Positions 23,048 through 34,236 of a DNA stretch of 64,000 bases are shown here, in pieces. The notes beneath the pieces were generated by a model. That model saw only the letters and a list, made by a program, of their open reading frames with translations. It searched no databases and was not told the origin of the DNA. A program made the translations under genes and the position numbers. The stretch spans positions 7,501 through 71,500 of the forward strand of contig ADNK01000414.1 of the NCBI GenBank assembly GCA_000320545.1, in the 5' to 3' direction. The DNA is from Bigelowiella natans CCMP2755. Lineage: Eukaryota; Cercozoa; Chlorarachniophyceae. Numbering within the stretch: position 1 is the first letter of the stretch; each line of letters opens with the position of its first letter.

Positions 23048-26000
23048 ATTTAGGGGAGAGAGAGAGGGAGGGTAGATTAATGTATGGATAAATATGTTGT
23101 ATATGTTTTGTGCTCTATTGATCATCCGGTGGTGAAGAGATGGTGTATTTATTTGCTACCATTTAGTTGGGCTGGAGCAAATCTCATGGATCTCGAGCAA
23201 ACAACGAAGATGATAGACGAGTACACGAATAAGGTTGCACGACGAGATTTGCCATGATACCTCTGCTTAATACCAATCTGTTATCCAGTCCGCCGGAACC
23301 GTAGAAAGCACCCGCATCGTGCATCCAGAAGCGAAGGAAGAGGAAGAAGCGTAATTCCATCTTTTCTCAAAAAAATACTTGGAACAAGATCACATATCTC
23401 GTCCAACATTGATATCAAGCTCCTAAATCTTACATCCCTATATTGAACATAGGAACTTGTACTCAAAAAATGCAACTGAATCATTTTTATGACTCTGAAC
23501 TGGTGAAAATTAAGCGTCTGTCTACTGACTTACAGGTGGAAAGAAGAGGAGAAATGGCTGACCTCAGAGGGGTTGGAACTTGGTATGATCCATGTTGAGG
23601 ATGTTATCAAGGTTTGTTCCAACCAAATTTTAGACTCATGAGACTTTGAGAGAAAGAGAATCATTTTCGTTCTGCGAGATCGCGGTACGCTCCAGACGTG
23701 TATTGCCTTTCGTCGTCGGCCTCTTCTCTTTCTTTCAGTTGTCCCGTTTCTTTTTTTAAATTCACCGGTTCGCCACAATTCTATTTTTCATTTTGTTTCT
23801 TGAAATGGGCGGCATGAGATAGTTCCACATGGATTTTGTGGGCATTCCATCTTATTTTTCGGCTTGAATATCGTCTCTGCTTTCAATGAAACCATCGTGA
23901 TTGAACAGGAGCATAAAAAAATGACGGAGGAGCGGCTAACCCAAGTCTCGAGGGAAGTAGTTCAGCAGCACAACATCTACGAACGCCTTGCTGAGGAAGA
24001 AGAGGTGTGAAAAACAGCATACGTCATTCATGGATATGCTTGATGAGTGGGGGGGAGAGATTATATGGTGTTTCTTCAACTTATATGGTTTTCTCAGTTG
24101 GCTCAGCGCAGAGTTGTCGCGACGAGGGATGGTAACCGTGAAATCCTTGAAGCGAGGGAAGCTGGATTGGTATCTATTGAGAAACAGATAAATGAAAACA
24201 ATTTGTCTCTCACGAAATATCTCCCCACCCCTCTTCCCCCAGATTGAAACAGTCTCCATGAGAGCCAAAAAATCACAACAGCACCAGCGCCGAGTCATGA
24301 ACTCCCTCGAGAACGACGTGAGGGAGGTAAACAACCCGACGAAATAATGTCTTGGTCTTAGTCTCCGACGACGTTGGGTTGTTCTTAATGTTGTACATAA
24401 TTTATCATTAGGCGGGTGGTGTGATTGAAGGAGGATGGAAGCATAACAGGCAATCGGACAACGTTATTCAGGTAACATTTGTTGTGTGCTACAAACAAGC
24501 AAAAGCGTCTTTTTCTTCCTGACCATTGACAAATGCCGCCGGTATATATTTTAGTCGAAACGTCAGCTGTTCAACGCCAAGGGGAATATGGATATACCAA
24601 GTATAATTGCACACACGCGCGTCAGCACACCAGACAAATAGACCGTATTTGACTGTAACAATTTGTGCTGTGACATCATAATGTATTCCCTTCATTTTCT
24701 GCCCTTCACCACCAGGGGTTCGTTGGTTCCGGGCTCAATGGGAGGGCGCACCGACTGTTCTTACAATACGTATCGATGAGCTAAGAGCTGTTAAAGATAA
24801 GGTAAATCTCACCGCGCAATGATTGTAATGATGCCACAAGCATGAGTCTTCGCATATTTTCTCCTACTCTAGCTCTTCCCAGGGAGACTCGTGATGATGG
24901 TGACGCTGTGGGATCGGTAAGTGGAAGCAGAAGTCCTGCATGCTCCCAGAGATCGATGAACTCTCTCAAAGAGTTCATGCCCTTCATCTCAGCACGCAAT
25001 GAAAATTTGTGATATTATCACCTATAATCTCCTTTGCAACAACGCGAGGCGCAAAGCTGGCGAACTGATGGAAATCGGCCGTTGTTGTTTTTCGTTCAGA
25101 CTGGGAGGCAAGCCTAGAAAATACACCGGACCAACATTTAAGGGCAGGCTCTGGTCCGGGGTATTATTGCGTGATAGATTGAACACTAATGTCGCATAGC
25201 AGGAGAGTTTTCATCGTGAGAGGAATATGTTGTCATCGTTCCGGAATCGTAGCGATCACTCAGCGAAGAACCGGGGAGATAGTAATCCAGATGCATATCC
25301 GATCTCCATACCCCTTCTTCTTAACTTTCAAACACTTCATTTTGCGCCATTTCTGCTACCAAAGGTGACACCGAAGCCTGTTCGTCATCAAGGGCGATTC
25401 CATGATCAATGTGTCACGTTTGGACAAAAGGGCAATGAGGTACTTTTTATGGTTATGTGTACTAGTTCGTCGCATTGAGCGTGTCTTTGGTGTTTTCCAT
25501 GAAAAATAGGCAGAGTAAATCTGTCAATATTCGAGTTCAAACCTAAATTTGCTATTGTTTGGACGTATCTACCCAGGTTTTTGTTGCAGTTCCTCCAAGA
25601 ATACACGCCAACATTGAAATGGTGTTGACCTTCGAGTTGATTCAACTTCGTGGAATTCGTCAGAAGGTACCATCTCGTCAAAAACTGTTACAAAACAAAT
25701 GAAATTGCGACATGCAAGAACACCCTGCCTGGTTTTGAGATATTCGAGAGGGCCCCGTGAAAGTTTTCGGCTTGTATATTGTATACACTCAAAACGTTTG
25801 ATTTCAGGTTGATAAATGTGTTGCGTGGGGGACATTCCCAGCATTTTGCTCCAATTTTGAGCCAATTGACGGGCGTTTCAAGGTATGAATTACATGCGGG
25901 TATCATATTGGTATCATATTCTGCAAGTATTTGACACATTAATTTACTTTGGCGTTCTTGATTGTAAATGTTTTTCGCAATGTTTTGGTCAGATGCCCCT

Positions 26001-27730
26001 GTTTCGCGGGGAGGTTGATATGCACGTTGACCGGCACCAGATGTTAGAAGAACGCATACAAAAAGTACAGCAGATTTCAAAAGGATGCCATGATCGCATA
26101 AATGATACACTGAGCAGTTCTAAAACCATCGATTACTACTTTGTCCTACAGGATCTGGACAGCTGGCTATGTAACTGCTACTTTTCCTGTCGTCGTATCT
26201 CTCAGTTTGATGGAATGGTCGTTCACAAATCAGCAGCCCACACTATCACCACAAGCACTTAGAAGTCTCGAATTTTATGTTGCTTCTTTCTCTTGGAAAA
26301 GCGGAATATTGACCGAAGTATTATGCTCGATGTTTGCTACAGATAGAGGAAACTGTCGAGATTGAGGAGGTAGTTGACATGAATAACCCAAATCATATTC
26401 TGCGAAGATGTTCAGGAGAAAGAAGAACTAATTTACGACACGAACCTGTCGTAGGTGAAAGACGTACCAAATTATAAGAAGTCGCAGGCTCTTGACATGC
26501 TATCAAGGAGCGAGAGCGCGGCCGATGAAGTAAATGAGGTTGTTCCATGATGATCACGTGTACAATGTTTTTAGCTCTTTCATTCGATCTGATTTATATG
26601 CCACCAATCTTGGCCAGCTTCTTCAAGCTGGGGCACAGCTCGCAGAAAAAAAGAAGATAAAGGATGGTAAATACCAAAGAATGCTCCATTCACTTTTGAA
26701 GCATCTCATTCATTCCTGAGCAATGCCTATGTTCTCAGGGGACAATATCACAAGTGCCAAAAATCAGGATGACACGAAGGTGTATTCTACTCATGATTTT
26801 CATTATTATTAATATTATTATTATTATTATTGTAAAGTTTGAAGCAGCAGCACCATTCACAATGACGAAAGTTCATGATTTGCACGGCATAACCACATTA
26901 AATCAACACTCTACAGCACTTCAGAGCTGGCGGAATGCTAGATGAGAATTCAGAGAACGAACCGGAAGGTAACCAGAATTTAGAAAAGAGTACAAATGTT
27001 TTCTTTCGTTGGCTTGTTGCACCTCATTTCAAGCTATACTTTTAGGAAAGAATTTATTGAAGTTCCAGCTTGACGAAAAGAATGCTCCGCCGTCGGATAA
27101 GCAACTGAAGCAAGACAACGATTTCGGTATGACTTCGATGGTGAAATATCAACTGGACGTTGTTGGGGTGGGAGAGGGATTGCGCAATTTACTATCTGCT
27201 CGTTGTGGATTTTGAAGTAGCGTTGCGTTTTTACTCCCGCAGACAACGCTGGAGAAGAAGCACGTCTGAATCAATCGGTCCGAAGACGCCGCGCAGAAAA
27301 TACTCTAGTTTGCTTCGTTTCTAATTTCTCGCGCATCTATTGAGGCCTCTCCCCCCACCCCCCTATGTCAAAATAGCAGATACAATCTGAGAGCGAATAT
27401 GAGGAAGAGGAAACGTCAAAGGTTTGTCGTAACCATTGGCATTGGTTTTTTTGCGTCTGCTTGTCCTTATCTTGGTGTGGCACGTGTACCATGAGCTCCT
27501 TTCTAAAAGGGTATAACATCACTCTCCCGTTGTTCATTTATAGCTTGCTTCTCCTGAGGAGGTGGAACTACCATTGCTAAGGCTTGTGAGAGGTAGTACG
27601 GTGTAATCGTTTAATTCCGAATAATCCAGCCAATAAGCATGACGTGCTTCATCAGGGAAGACCCGTTATGTAACCGTGGAATCGTACAGGAGAGCAGTAG
27701 ATGTACAAAAGGAAATACAAATGAGGTAAC

Positions 27731-27762
<32 letters not shown>

Positions 27763-28568
27763 CGATGTATCACAAGAAAAGAAGTAGTAGTTGTGTAAAG
27801 AAGAGCGGCAAACATGTAGTGTTTCAATCAACCTCGACTTTCTCAGAGAAAAATTCGAGCATCCGCTCGGCCTTGCAGAGGGAAGTACACGCATTACAAA
27901 CGGGGTAAGTTTCGACTGCGCGATCCATCCTATTTTCGTGCCGCAGTGTAGTGCCAATGATTGCATGAGCAACCGGATTTCTATTACAAGGCGCTTAAAA
28001 TTAGCAGTTCATTCTCGCGCGAGAAATTTACATCATGAGTACGTTTGGTGGAGTCGTTGGACTGTGTGTGCTGTTGTGGTTGCTCCGAGTAAATCATTTG
28101 AATCTGATGCCCCTCCTCAGCAATACTACGCAGAGAAGAAATCCTACAAGGCGAGTGTGAGGTAAGTTATGCAGTTTATTCATAAGACGGTATATTTCTT
28201 ATGATGGGTTGTCTTCGCGTTCTTCGTAGGAGAGTTGATCAAACCGAGTCTGCAGTAAAAACCAAGATGCTCTATCAGGCATTCTGGCAGGATCTTCGTT
28301 TCAAGGAAGGTGTGTGTGTGTGTGTGTGTGTATTTTCAAATCTGGGAAAATAATTTGTGGGCGAAGTTTTATGCAATTTGAATTGGGAAGTTGGTGACAA
28401 TTTGTACCGCCCTGTGCTTTTTACACAGGTGGAAGCTTGAGAGAGCATATAGGTCACGCCACACAGGACGAATTTTAATTCTACCGAAAAAAAGAATTAG
28501 CACAAACGCCACATTTAAACACGCGCGTGCGCGCGTACACACACACATAGGCACACACACCGATACAT

Positions 28569-28619
<51 letters not shown>

Positions 28620-28722
28620 GCGCAGGGTATATTCTCCTTTGGGTGGGGTTACTCTGGGCACGAATCTATATTCATTACGGAGGGCAGCTGTTATACTTAA
28701 TGGCGCTTCAAGTTAGGTGAGA

Positions 28723-28755
<33 letters not shown>

Positions 28756-29960
28756 GTCATGATGGCGGCAACGAGGCCACAAATAACTTTCTGGATGCGA
28801 ATAATGAAAATAAGCGCATATCTTCTGCACTCTTGACGGATGATTTCCTATCTTGAATAGCATCTACACCAAGGATTTTCTCGTTTACTCTGTACGGCTG
28901 ACGTACAACAGAGACATCATGCTCCCAATACATTTCTGTGGGATAGTAATCGTCGGGTAGGTTGATCGTATGCTTCGAATCTAGTTGTAGATATACCTTG
29001 CTACTTTTACCCGATATAACTCGTGTACGCTGTGAGACTGTAGCCGTCGCTTCCTCTACAAACTTGAGCTAAAACGGTGATTTTTATTCTAAGCTGGGGC
29101 GCGAATATATTTCTCTTCGGAATGGTATTGTTGGCAATGCTTTTGACCAAGGTAGAGCAAGTCACGAACCTTGTCTTTCTGCAGAGAGGCTTGATGTTGT
29201 GCGCGCATCTGAGTATCTTGGTACCACTAAAAAACACTAACATTGTGTTTCACATTGCAGTGGCTGATCGGATTTTATCCGGATTGGATATCGGACGTCA
29301 TGATCGTATATGGTACGGTGTAGTTGAGAACGTATTGACGCAAACACTCTTTTCCAATCTTCAGCTGTCGCTTTATTAATTGCAAAATTAGCTTGTGAAC
29401 GTGGAGTACCCCTATTCCATAATCATACCTGAGAGATTTCTATCGGCAATACAACCGCAGGCATTGTCATGCTAGTGGATCCCCTTCTAATTGCGGGAGT
29501 CGATGTTTTAAACGGCAACACCAAATACGGTAAAATTCCATCAGCTTTATACCGTTCATCTTCTGAACTGCCTTTACCGTGAAATTTAACCAATATAGGG
29601 GATGCTTTCTTACTGTACACGTACTACGTGGACCTTGAGGTAATCATGGTTATTTCTTCAATTAATATGCGATTTTTCTAGTGAAGACCGATGGGGTGTG
29701 TGTCGAGGTTTCACGTTTATAAATCCTCAGGGAAATGGCCTTCAAGGAATATTCATCACAGTCATCTGTTACGCAATAGAAATTGTTTTCGCTTTAGGTT
29801 CCCTAAATTCATTACACATACCTTAACTTCTTGATAACAAGAATTCGAAACCGATGATTCTCTTCCTGCAACACATTTCATTACCACGTCTTCAGTATCA
29901 CGCCAATATTCATCTACATTTGTCACACACACACACACATTATGTGTGTGTATATATATA

Positions 29961-29997
<37 letters not shown>

Positions 29998-31254
29998 TGT
30001 TGGATACAATCTTCCGATTCCAAAATGTTACTCGAGTTAAACAATTCTTCGGTGGAGAGCACAATGTCACTCACCAGTTTTTCTGTCCTTCCTACATAAC
30101 AGCTTTATTTTATTACTACATCGTCTTTGCGCACAAGGTACATAGCTCAATCTCATTCGTATAAACCAAAGATATTAACCCGTCTGAACATGCTCCAACT
30201 TAAACCAGCATTTTCATGCCTATCTATCGTCGAAACTGTCTGTCATAAGCGCGCAAGTAATACGATGTGTGATGACCAACACAGGCGGGGCGGATATTGG
30301 ACATATACAATCGGATCTGCAGACAAGAGCACCAAATATTTTTCCCTCTTGATCTCGAAGTAAGTGAGAGCGAGACGATGACCAGTCATTGAAAAACCAG
30401 GGCCATTGAGTTGTACATTTGTAGTGGCATCATTGAAGAAGCAGTTGTGTCATCTCTTATTCCACGTATTGCCAGTTGCTACAATTTTTCTAGTCATTTG
30501 TTTTTCATGAGGATACATGCACATGGGATTTGTATAATTCGGATATGTTTCACTAATTTTGGGTGGTGGGTGGCATGTATCTAGGTCTCTCTTCGTACAC
30601 TCCGACGGGTCACTGGGAAAGCCGAAAAATATACAAGCGCGGATGGAACGGTCATTTTCTGTCTTGTTTGATGAAATATCAATATCGTTTTATTGGCGTA
30701 GGGTGCGCACGTGTGAGATGCATGTTTATTGCTAAATGATGGTTCAAATGCTCTCAGGTGCGGAAGATATTCTCTAGCAAATATGAGGTACTTCTTCATC
30801 TCAATTGATTGAATATACGGATAATGCTGACCAAATTATGTATACAGATCCATGATCATTTGCACTGGAATAAAAGACGGACGATGTTCCACGTATGACC
30901 TCCAAGCATCTCTATTCCATTGACTTGAATCCATTTTTTTAAATTTCCAGCTCGTATTTTCATATTCTTCATGTAAACTTTGAACAGGTGGCCATCTTCA
31001 ATGTAAGTTTAGAAGGAGAAAGAACTCTACATCGGCACTTCATCCGCAATCACAGTGGTTGTGTCGTGGAAATATTCGATCGGATCCATAGTTGTCACAA
31101 AGCATGGACTCACATTTTCAATGAAGAATTTAGCAAAAGGCGGAATCTTTTGCAACGCGGAACTAGACGGAAGCACCAAACGCTGGGCCACATCATGGAG
31201 GGAGATGAAAAAGAACAGAAAAAAGATTCGCTACAAATCATTGTTTCGTCTTAG
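20966..31254 (+). CDS. Large C2-like, multi-membrane-span protein of unknown family (more than 30 short exons)
   Basis: I do not recognise the family. Supported exons run from 20966 (acidic, Lys-rich start) to a stop at 31254. A first C2-like block spans about 21736-22600 (LKLKIFRAMGLKIPEL, APHAYVTIGLQPHSAF, FIEFRLYMKDPFGGED). A coiled-coil block follows at 23530-24480 (TEERLTQVSREVVQQHNIYE). A second C2-like block lies at 24725-26220: VLTIRIDELRAVKDK, LFPGRLVMMVTLWDR, VFVAVPPRIHANIEMVLTFE, VDKCVAWGTFPAF, DGRFKMPLFRGEVD, DLDSWLCNCYF. A long charged linker follows to 28310. Then come hydrophobic exons (YILLWVGLLWARIYIH at 28630, WGANIFLFGMVLLAMLLTK at 29094, WLIGFYPDWISDVM at 29269), so the C-terminal third is probably membrane-embedded. 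Introns average about 100-250 bases and carry GT, TA and GAT repeats. The start and the exons after 29300 are uncertain. The reading frame breaks at an A6 run just after the ATG (see findings). Confidence 0.6.
22997..23047 (+). repeat. (TA)n(GT)n intronic microsatellite
   Basis: About 15 TA units run directly into about 10 GT units, in an intron of the large C2-like gene. Similar TA/GT compounds occur at 28571-28617 (TA), about 29950-29992, 32976-33040 and 45655-45717. Confidence 0.9.
28310..28331 (+). repeat. (GT)11 tract beginning at a splice donor
   Basis: The exon encoding YQAFWQDLRFKE ends at 28309, and the intron begins with the repeat itself, so several GT units can serve as donor. 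Confidence 0.75.
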
Positions 31255-32509
31255 TCTTTCACGTCATGCAACCTGCAAGTTCATCGGATGGTGTGGGATT
31301 GCGTGCAAGTCAGGTGCAAAACAATGCAACAAATCCAAGATTCGCCTCAAGCTGCGTGAATGAATGAAGATGGAGCATGTTGTACATCGACCTCTGCATG
31401 CTGCCACAAACTGCAGATTGCTGAATGGCGATGCTCTTGCATGTGTTGGCGTTGAGTGCATCGCGTGCATCGACCATTGCTGCATGGCACGTGAACTGCA
31501 GCTGGTGTGCACGGGTGCAGTGCTGCTGCGCTTGCACGTATGTGTGGCTCTGATGATTGCATCCGATCCGGTCTGCCTTTCGATTCGTTTGCAAACTGGT
31601 CCTGCACAGCATCGCGGAAGCCACAAGTAGCAAGTGCCACTGAAGCTCTTGTCCACCTCTACAACGCGAACACGCGCGGTAAACAACAAGCTTGGAACTG
31701 GACGAAATTGGGTACGTGCTGCGTCTGAGTCCGACCTCAAACCTGGCAAGCGTGTGACAGCTTGATTGCACGTAGAGGGGCGGGAACGCACGACGCTAGC
31801 CAGCACGTTGCCTCGATCGCATGAGCTTGCAGGTCATCCATTTTGTGCCCTCTGTGGCCTGCAGATCGATATACGAATCTCCTCGTCAGTCAACGGCCCT
31901 GCTAGCCTGCTAGCCTGCACCAGCAGTTGGAAAAGAATTTGAATTGAACTGCATGAATTGTCATCGTGTTCGTTCAGACATTCCAACAAAATGTGAATGA
32001 ATGAATGAATCACTTCTAATGCTTGAATCGGAAGGATACGATCATCAGACGTGCCAACTGAACCAGTCTAGCAGTGCACAATGCAAGCGCTGCTGACAAG
32101 CTGGAGCACCTCAACCGGCGGTGAAAGAAAGAAAGGAACTTGATGAAGGACTACATTGCTAGCATTGGTGAGCAGAACATGCAGGAACAAGAAGGTCATC
32201 GAAGTGGTTGAGCATATGTGCATATCTAGATATGTGGTGAACTTACCTAGGAATAAAACAAGCTACAATGGCTGAATGGCAAATGCGCACAACGTATAGC
32301 GGTTGCACCTTTGCGCACATATAGGCATCACAGGATATGCATCTATGCACTGCGCATGATGCGTACATACATGCAAGTCTAGAAGTTGGTGCTGAGGAGG
32401 ACACTCGATCTAGACACCATGCTAGCATGTATGGTACGGTAAACTACTATGGCTACATATTATGGTGTGCCAAGCATGTTGGTTTTGTTATCACAAAGCA
32501 GATCCTGTA
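31255..32509. repeat. Convergent spacer with palindrome island 3
   Basis: This 3'-3' spacer lies between the large C2-like gene and COMMD7. CATG/GCATGC and TGCA motifs recur, with GCTAGCCTGCTAGCCTGC near 31900 and CATGCTAGCATG at 32418-32429. Open frames on both strands around 31264-31806 look like composition artefacts. If the last exon of the upstream gene reads in another frame it would end at 31363. No other gene is seen. Confidence 0.55.
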
Positions 32510-32971
32510 TTATGAATAAGATTCACAAACACGTTGAGCTTGCTCCATCTGCTGAAGAAACTTGTAAAATTGGGGTAATGTCATCTCCATCAAATGTTCC
32601 TGGATGTAGAAAAGAGCACTCTGAGTCTCCCAATTAAAACTCAAACATGCCGGAGTAAACATCTAGGCATAATCGAGATACGCAGGCATCGTCAGATGAA
32701 AATACCTCTGTTTTATTCCCCGTGTTGATGATAAACTTTAGTTGTAGAAAACAGGTGTTTACCTACGGACATTCCAATTCTTTAGTACCGAATTTATCAT
32801 CGATAATATCTCGCGGCACTACTACCTGCTTGAGCGAATCAGTGGATGCTGTAACCCCGAATTTCCATTGCAGATCCACAAGTTCATTGACTTTTAAGGT
32901 CTATACACACAAGTATATTGTTGTATAATGTTCATTGACTTTTAAGGTCTATACACACAAGTATATTGTTG

Positions 32972-33020
<49 letters not shown>

Positions 33021-33241
33021 GTGTGTGTGTGTGTGTAATACAATAATTAAACGTAGAATGAATTGTTAGTTTGTTGGAGACTTTCTCTTTCATTGTCTGG
33101 GCAAGTTTGGTGAACGTTGTTTTCCACATAGCTCCAATACTCTCGCTTTTCCCCGCCTATTTTGCATAATAAAAATATGTGCGTCGAAAAATATATCTTC
33201 ATTCTACTAACCCACCAAACTAACCCACCAAACCAACCCAA

Positions 33242-33280
<39 letters not shown>

Positions 33281-33287
33281 TCAGAGT

Positions 33288-33330
<43 letters not shown>

Positions 33331-33786
33331 CCTCAGGAGGATTCATTTGATAAGACAAAACATGAGAACACTTACATCTACTCCAAGTTTTGTAAGTTCC
33401 TCCGTGACCGTCTCAGCCGACATATTTTTCCTCAGACTCTCGCTCAGGAAAAAGAGGAGCCCTTTCAGAGTTTCCTTCAGGACTTTTGGTTTTATGTTGT
33501 GTTCAGCGGCAAACGCAGCCAATTGCTCCTCAGGCAAACGGCCAGATGTAAGAGTTTGGAATGTGAACCCTACAAGATGCTCCAACTGCTTTGTATCTAA
33601 GAGTTCTAATTTCTGCATAAGAAATAAAGACATATTCTCTCACTGGCAAGATTCTCTAAAGATTTTGCACAATGCTTTCATGACAATGGAAATAAGTGAG
33701 CCTTCAGCTTCATTGCGGAGTGATAGAGCTATGATTTCACATACTTGCAGATCCGCGGAGATCTTTCCATCGCCAGAGGAAGTCAT
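32510..33786 (-). CDS. COMMD7-like: COMM domain-containing protein, COMMD7-like (6 exons, 191 aa)
   Basis: COMMD proteins form a hetero-decameric ring in the Commander complex, which recycles endosomal membrane cargo. Exons, all phase 0: 33745-33786, 33376-33612, 33082-33156, 32826-32900, 32706-32762, 32510-32599. The N-terminal helical part includes DTKQLEHLVGFTFQTL and MSAETVTEELTKLGVD. The COMM domain is complete: VNELVDLQWKFGVTASTD, CFLQLKFIINTGNKTE and MEMTLPQFYKFLQQMEQAQR. Order and wording are closest to COMMD7 as I remember it. The ATG at 33786 sits in a GCCGCC context. Size matches the family (about 200 aa). The acceptor of exon 4 lies in a 48-bp unit that is duplicated in tandem. 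Introns contain TA, TG, CA and GA repeats. It diverges from the TRPML-like gene. Confidence 0.9.
32882..32977 (-). repeat. Exact 48-bp tandem duplication covering the exon 4 acceptor of COMMD7
   Basis: Copies at 32882-32929 and 32930-32977 are identical. Each contains TATAG|ACC. In the inner copy this is the acceptor of exon 4 (at 32900). Using the outer copy would add 48 in-frame bases but run into TAG after 16 codons. Confidence 0.9.
33244..33327 (-). repeat. (CA)n and (GA)n tracts in COMMD7 intron 2
   Basis: CA units at about 33244-33276 and GA units at about 33291-33327. In the transcript the GA tract reads as a (UC)n pyrimidine tract inside the intron. Confidence 0.85.
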
Positions 33787-34236
33787 GGCGGCCACCTGAA
33801 CTCTCGAATCCGATGTTGTTGGCTGAATGGGGCCAAAATACTACGATGTATTTTCGGATGATCCATTAATGAAAAAAGATCCTAATATTATCGACAACAA
33901 AAACAACAACAACAACAACAACTTCGAATTCGACATCTTAGGATCATCGTCGCATGCAAACACTGTCCAATGATCGCCCATCCACGCTTATTCCAAAAAT
34001 AAATATCTGGGGAATATCAGGACCCACTCAATGCTGATCAAAAGATGTTGTTTATGTTCCAGTGATTTTTGAGAGGGATCCCAAAAACACCCTCACTAAA
34101 ACCCCCACGAAAAGAACTACCACAACCCCATCACGAGATCAGAACAAATAAACAAGGAATCTGTCGATCTGTTCCCCGGGGGGGGGGGGGGGGACTGCGG
34201 GCCATCGGTCTGGCAACAAATCCACGATTCCGGACA
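33787..34236. promoter_or_regulatory. Short divergent spacer between COMMD7 and the TRPML-like gene
   Basis: About 450 bases. It holds an (AAC)n tract near 33898-33921 and a run of 16 G at 34178-34193, 45 bases before the TRPML ATG. An in-frame TTG-initiated extension exists but begins at no ATG, so I start the channel at 34237. Confidence 0.45.

Noticed and set aside
28560-28620. Tyr-Ile, Cys-Val and Ser-Leu repeat peptides here and at other dinucleotide tracts
   Set aside because: Translations of (TA)n, (GT)n and (GA)n microsatellites in introns.
31264-31806. 180-codon minus-strand frame in island 3, with two other overlapping frames
   Set aside because: GC-richer stretch open in several frames at once, biased residue composition, no conserved motif.
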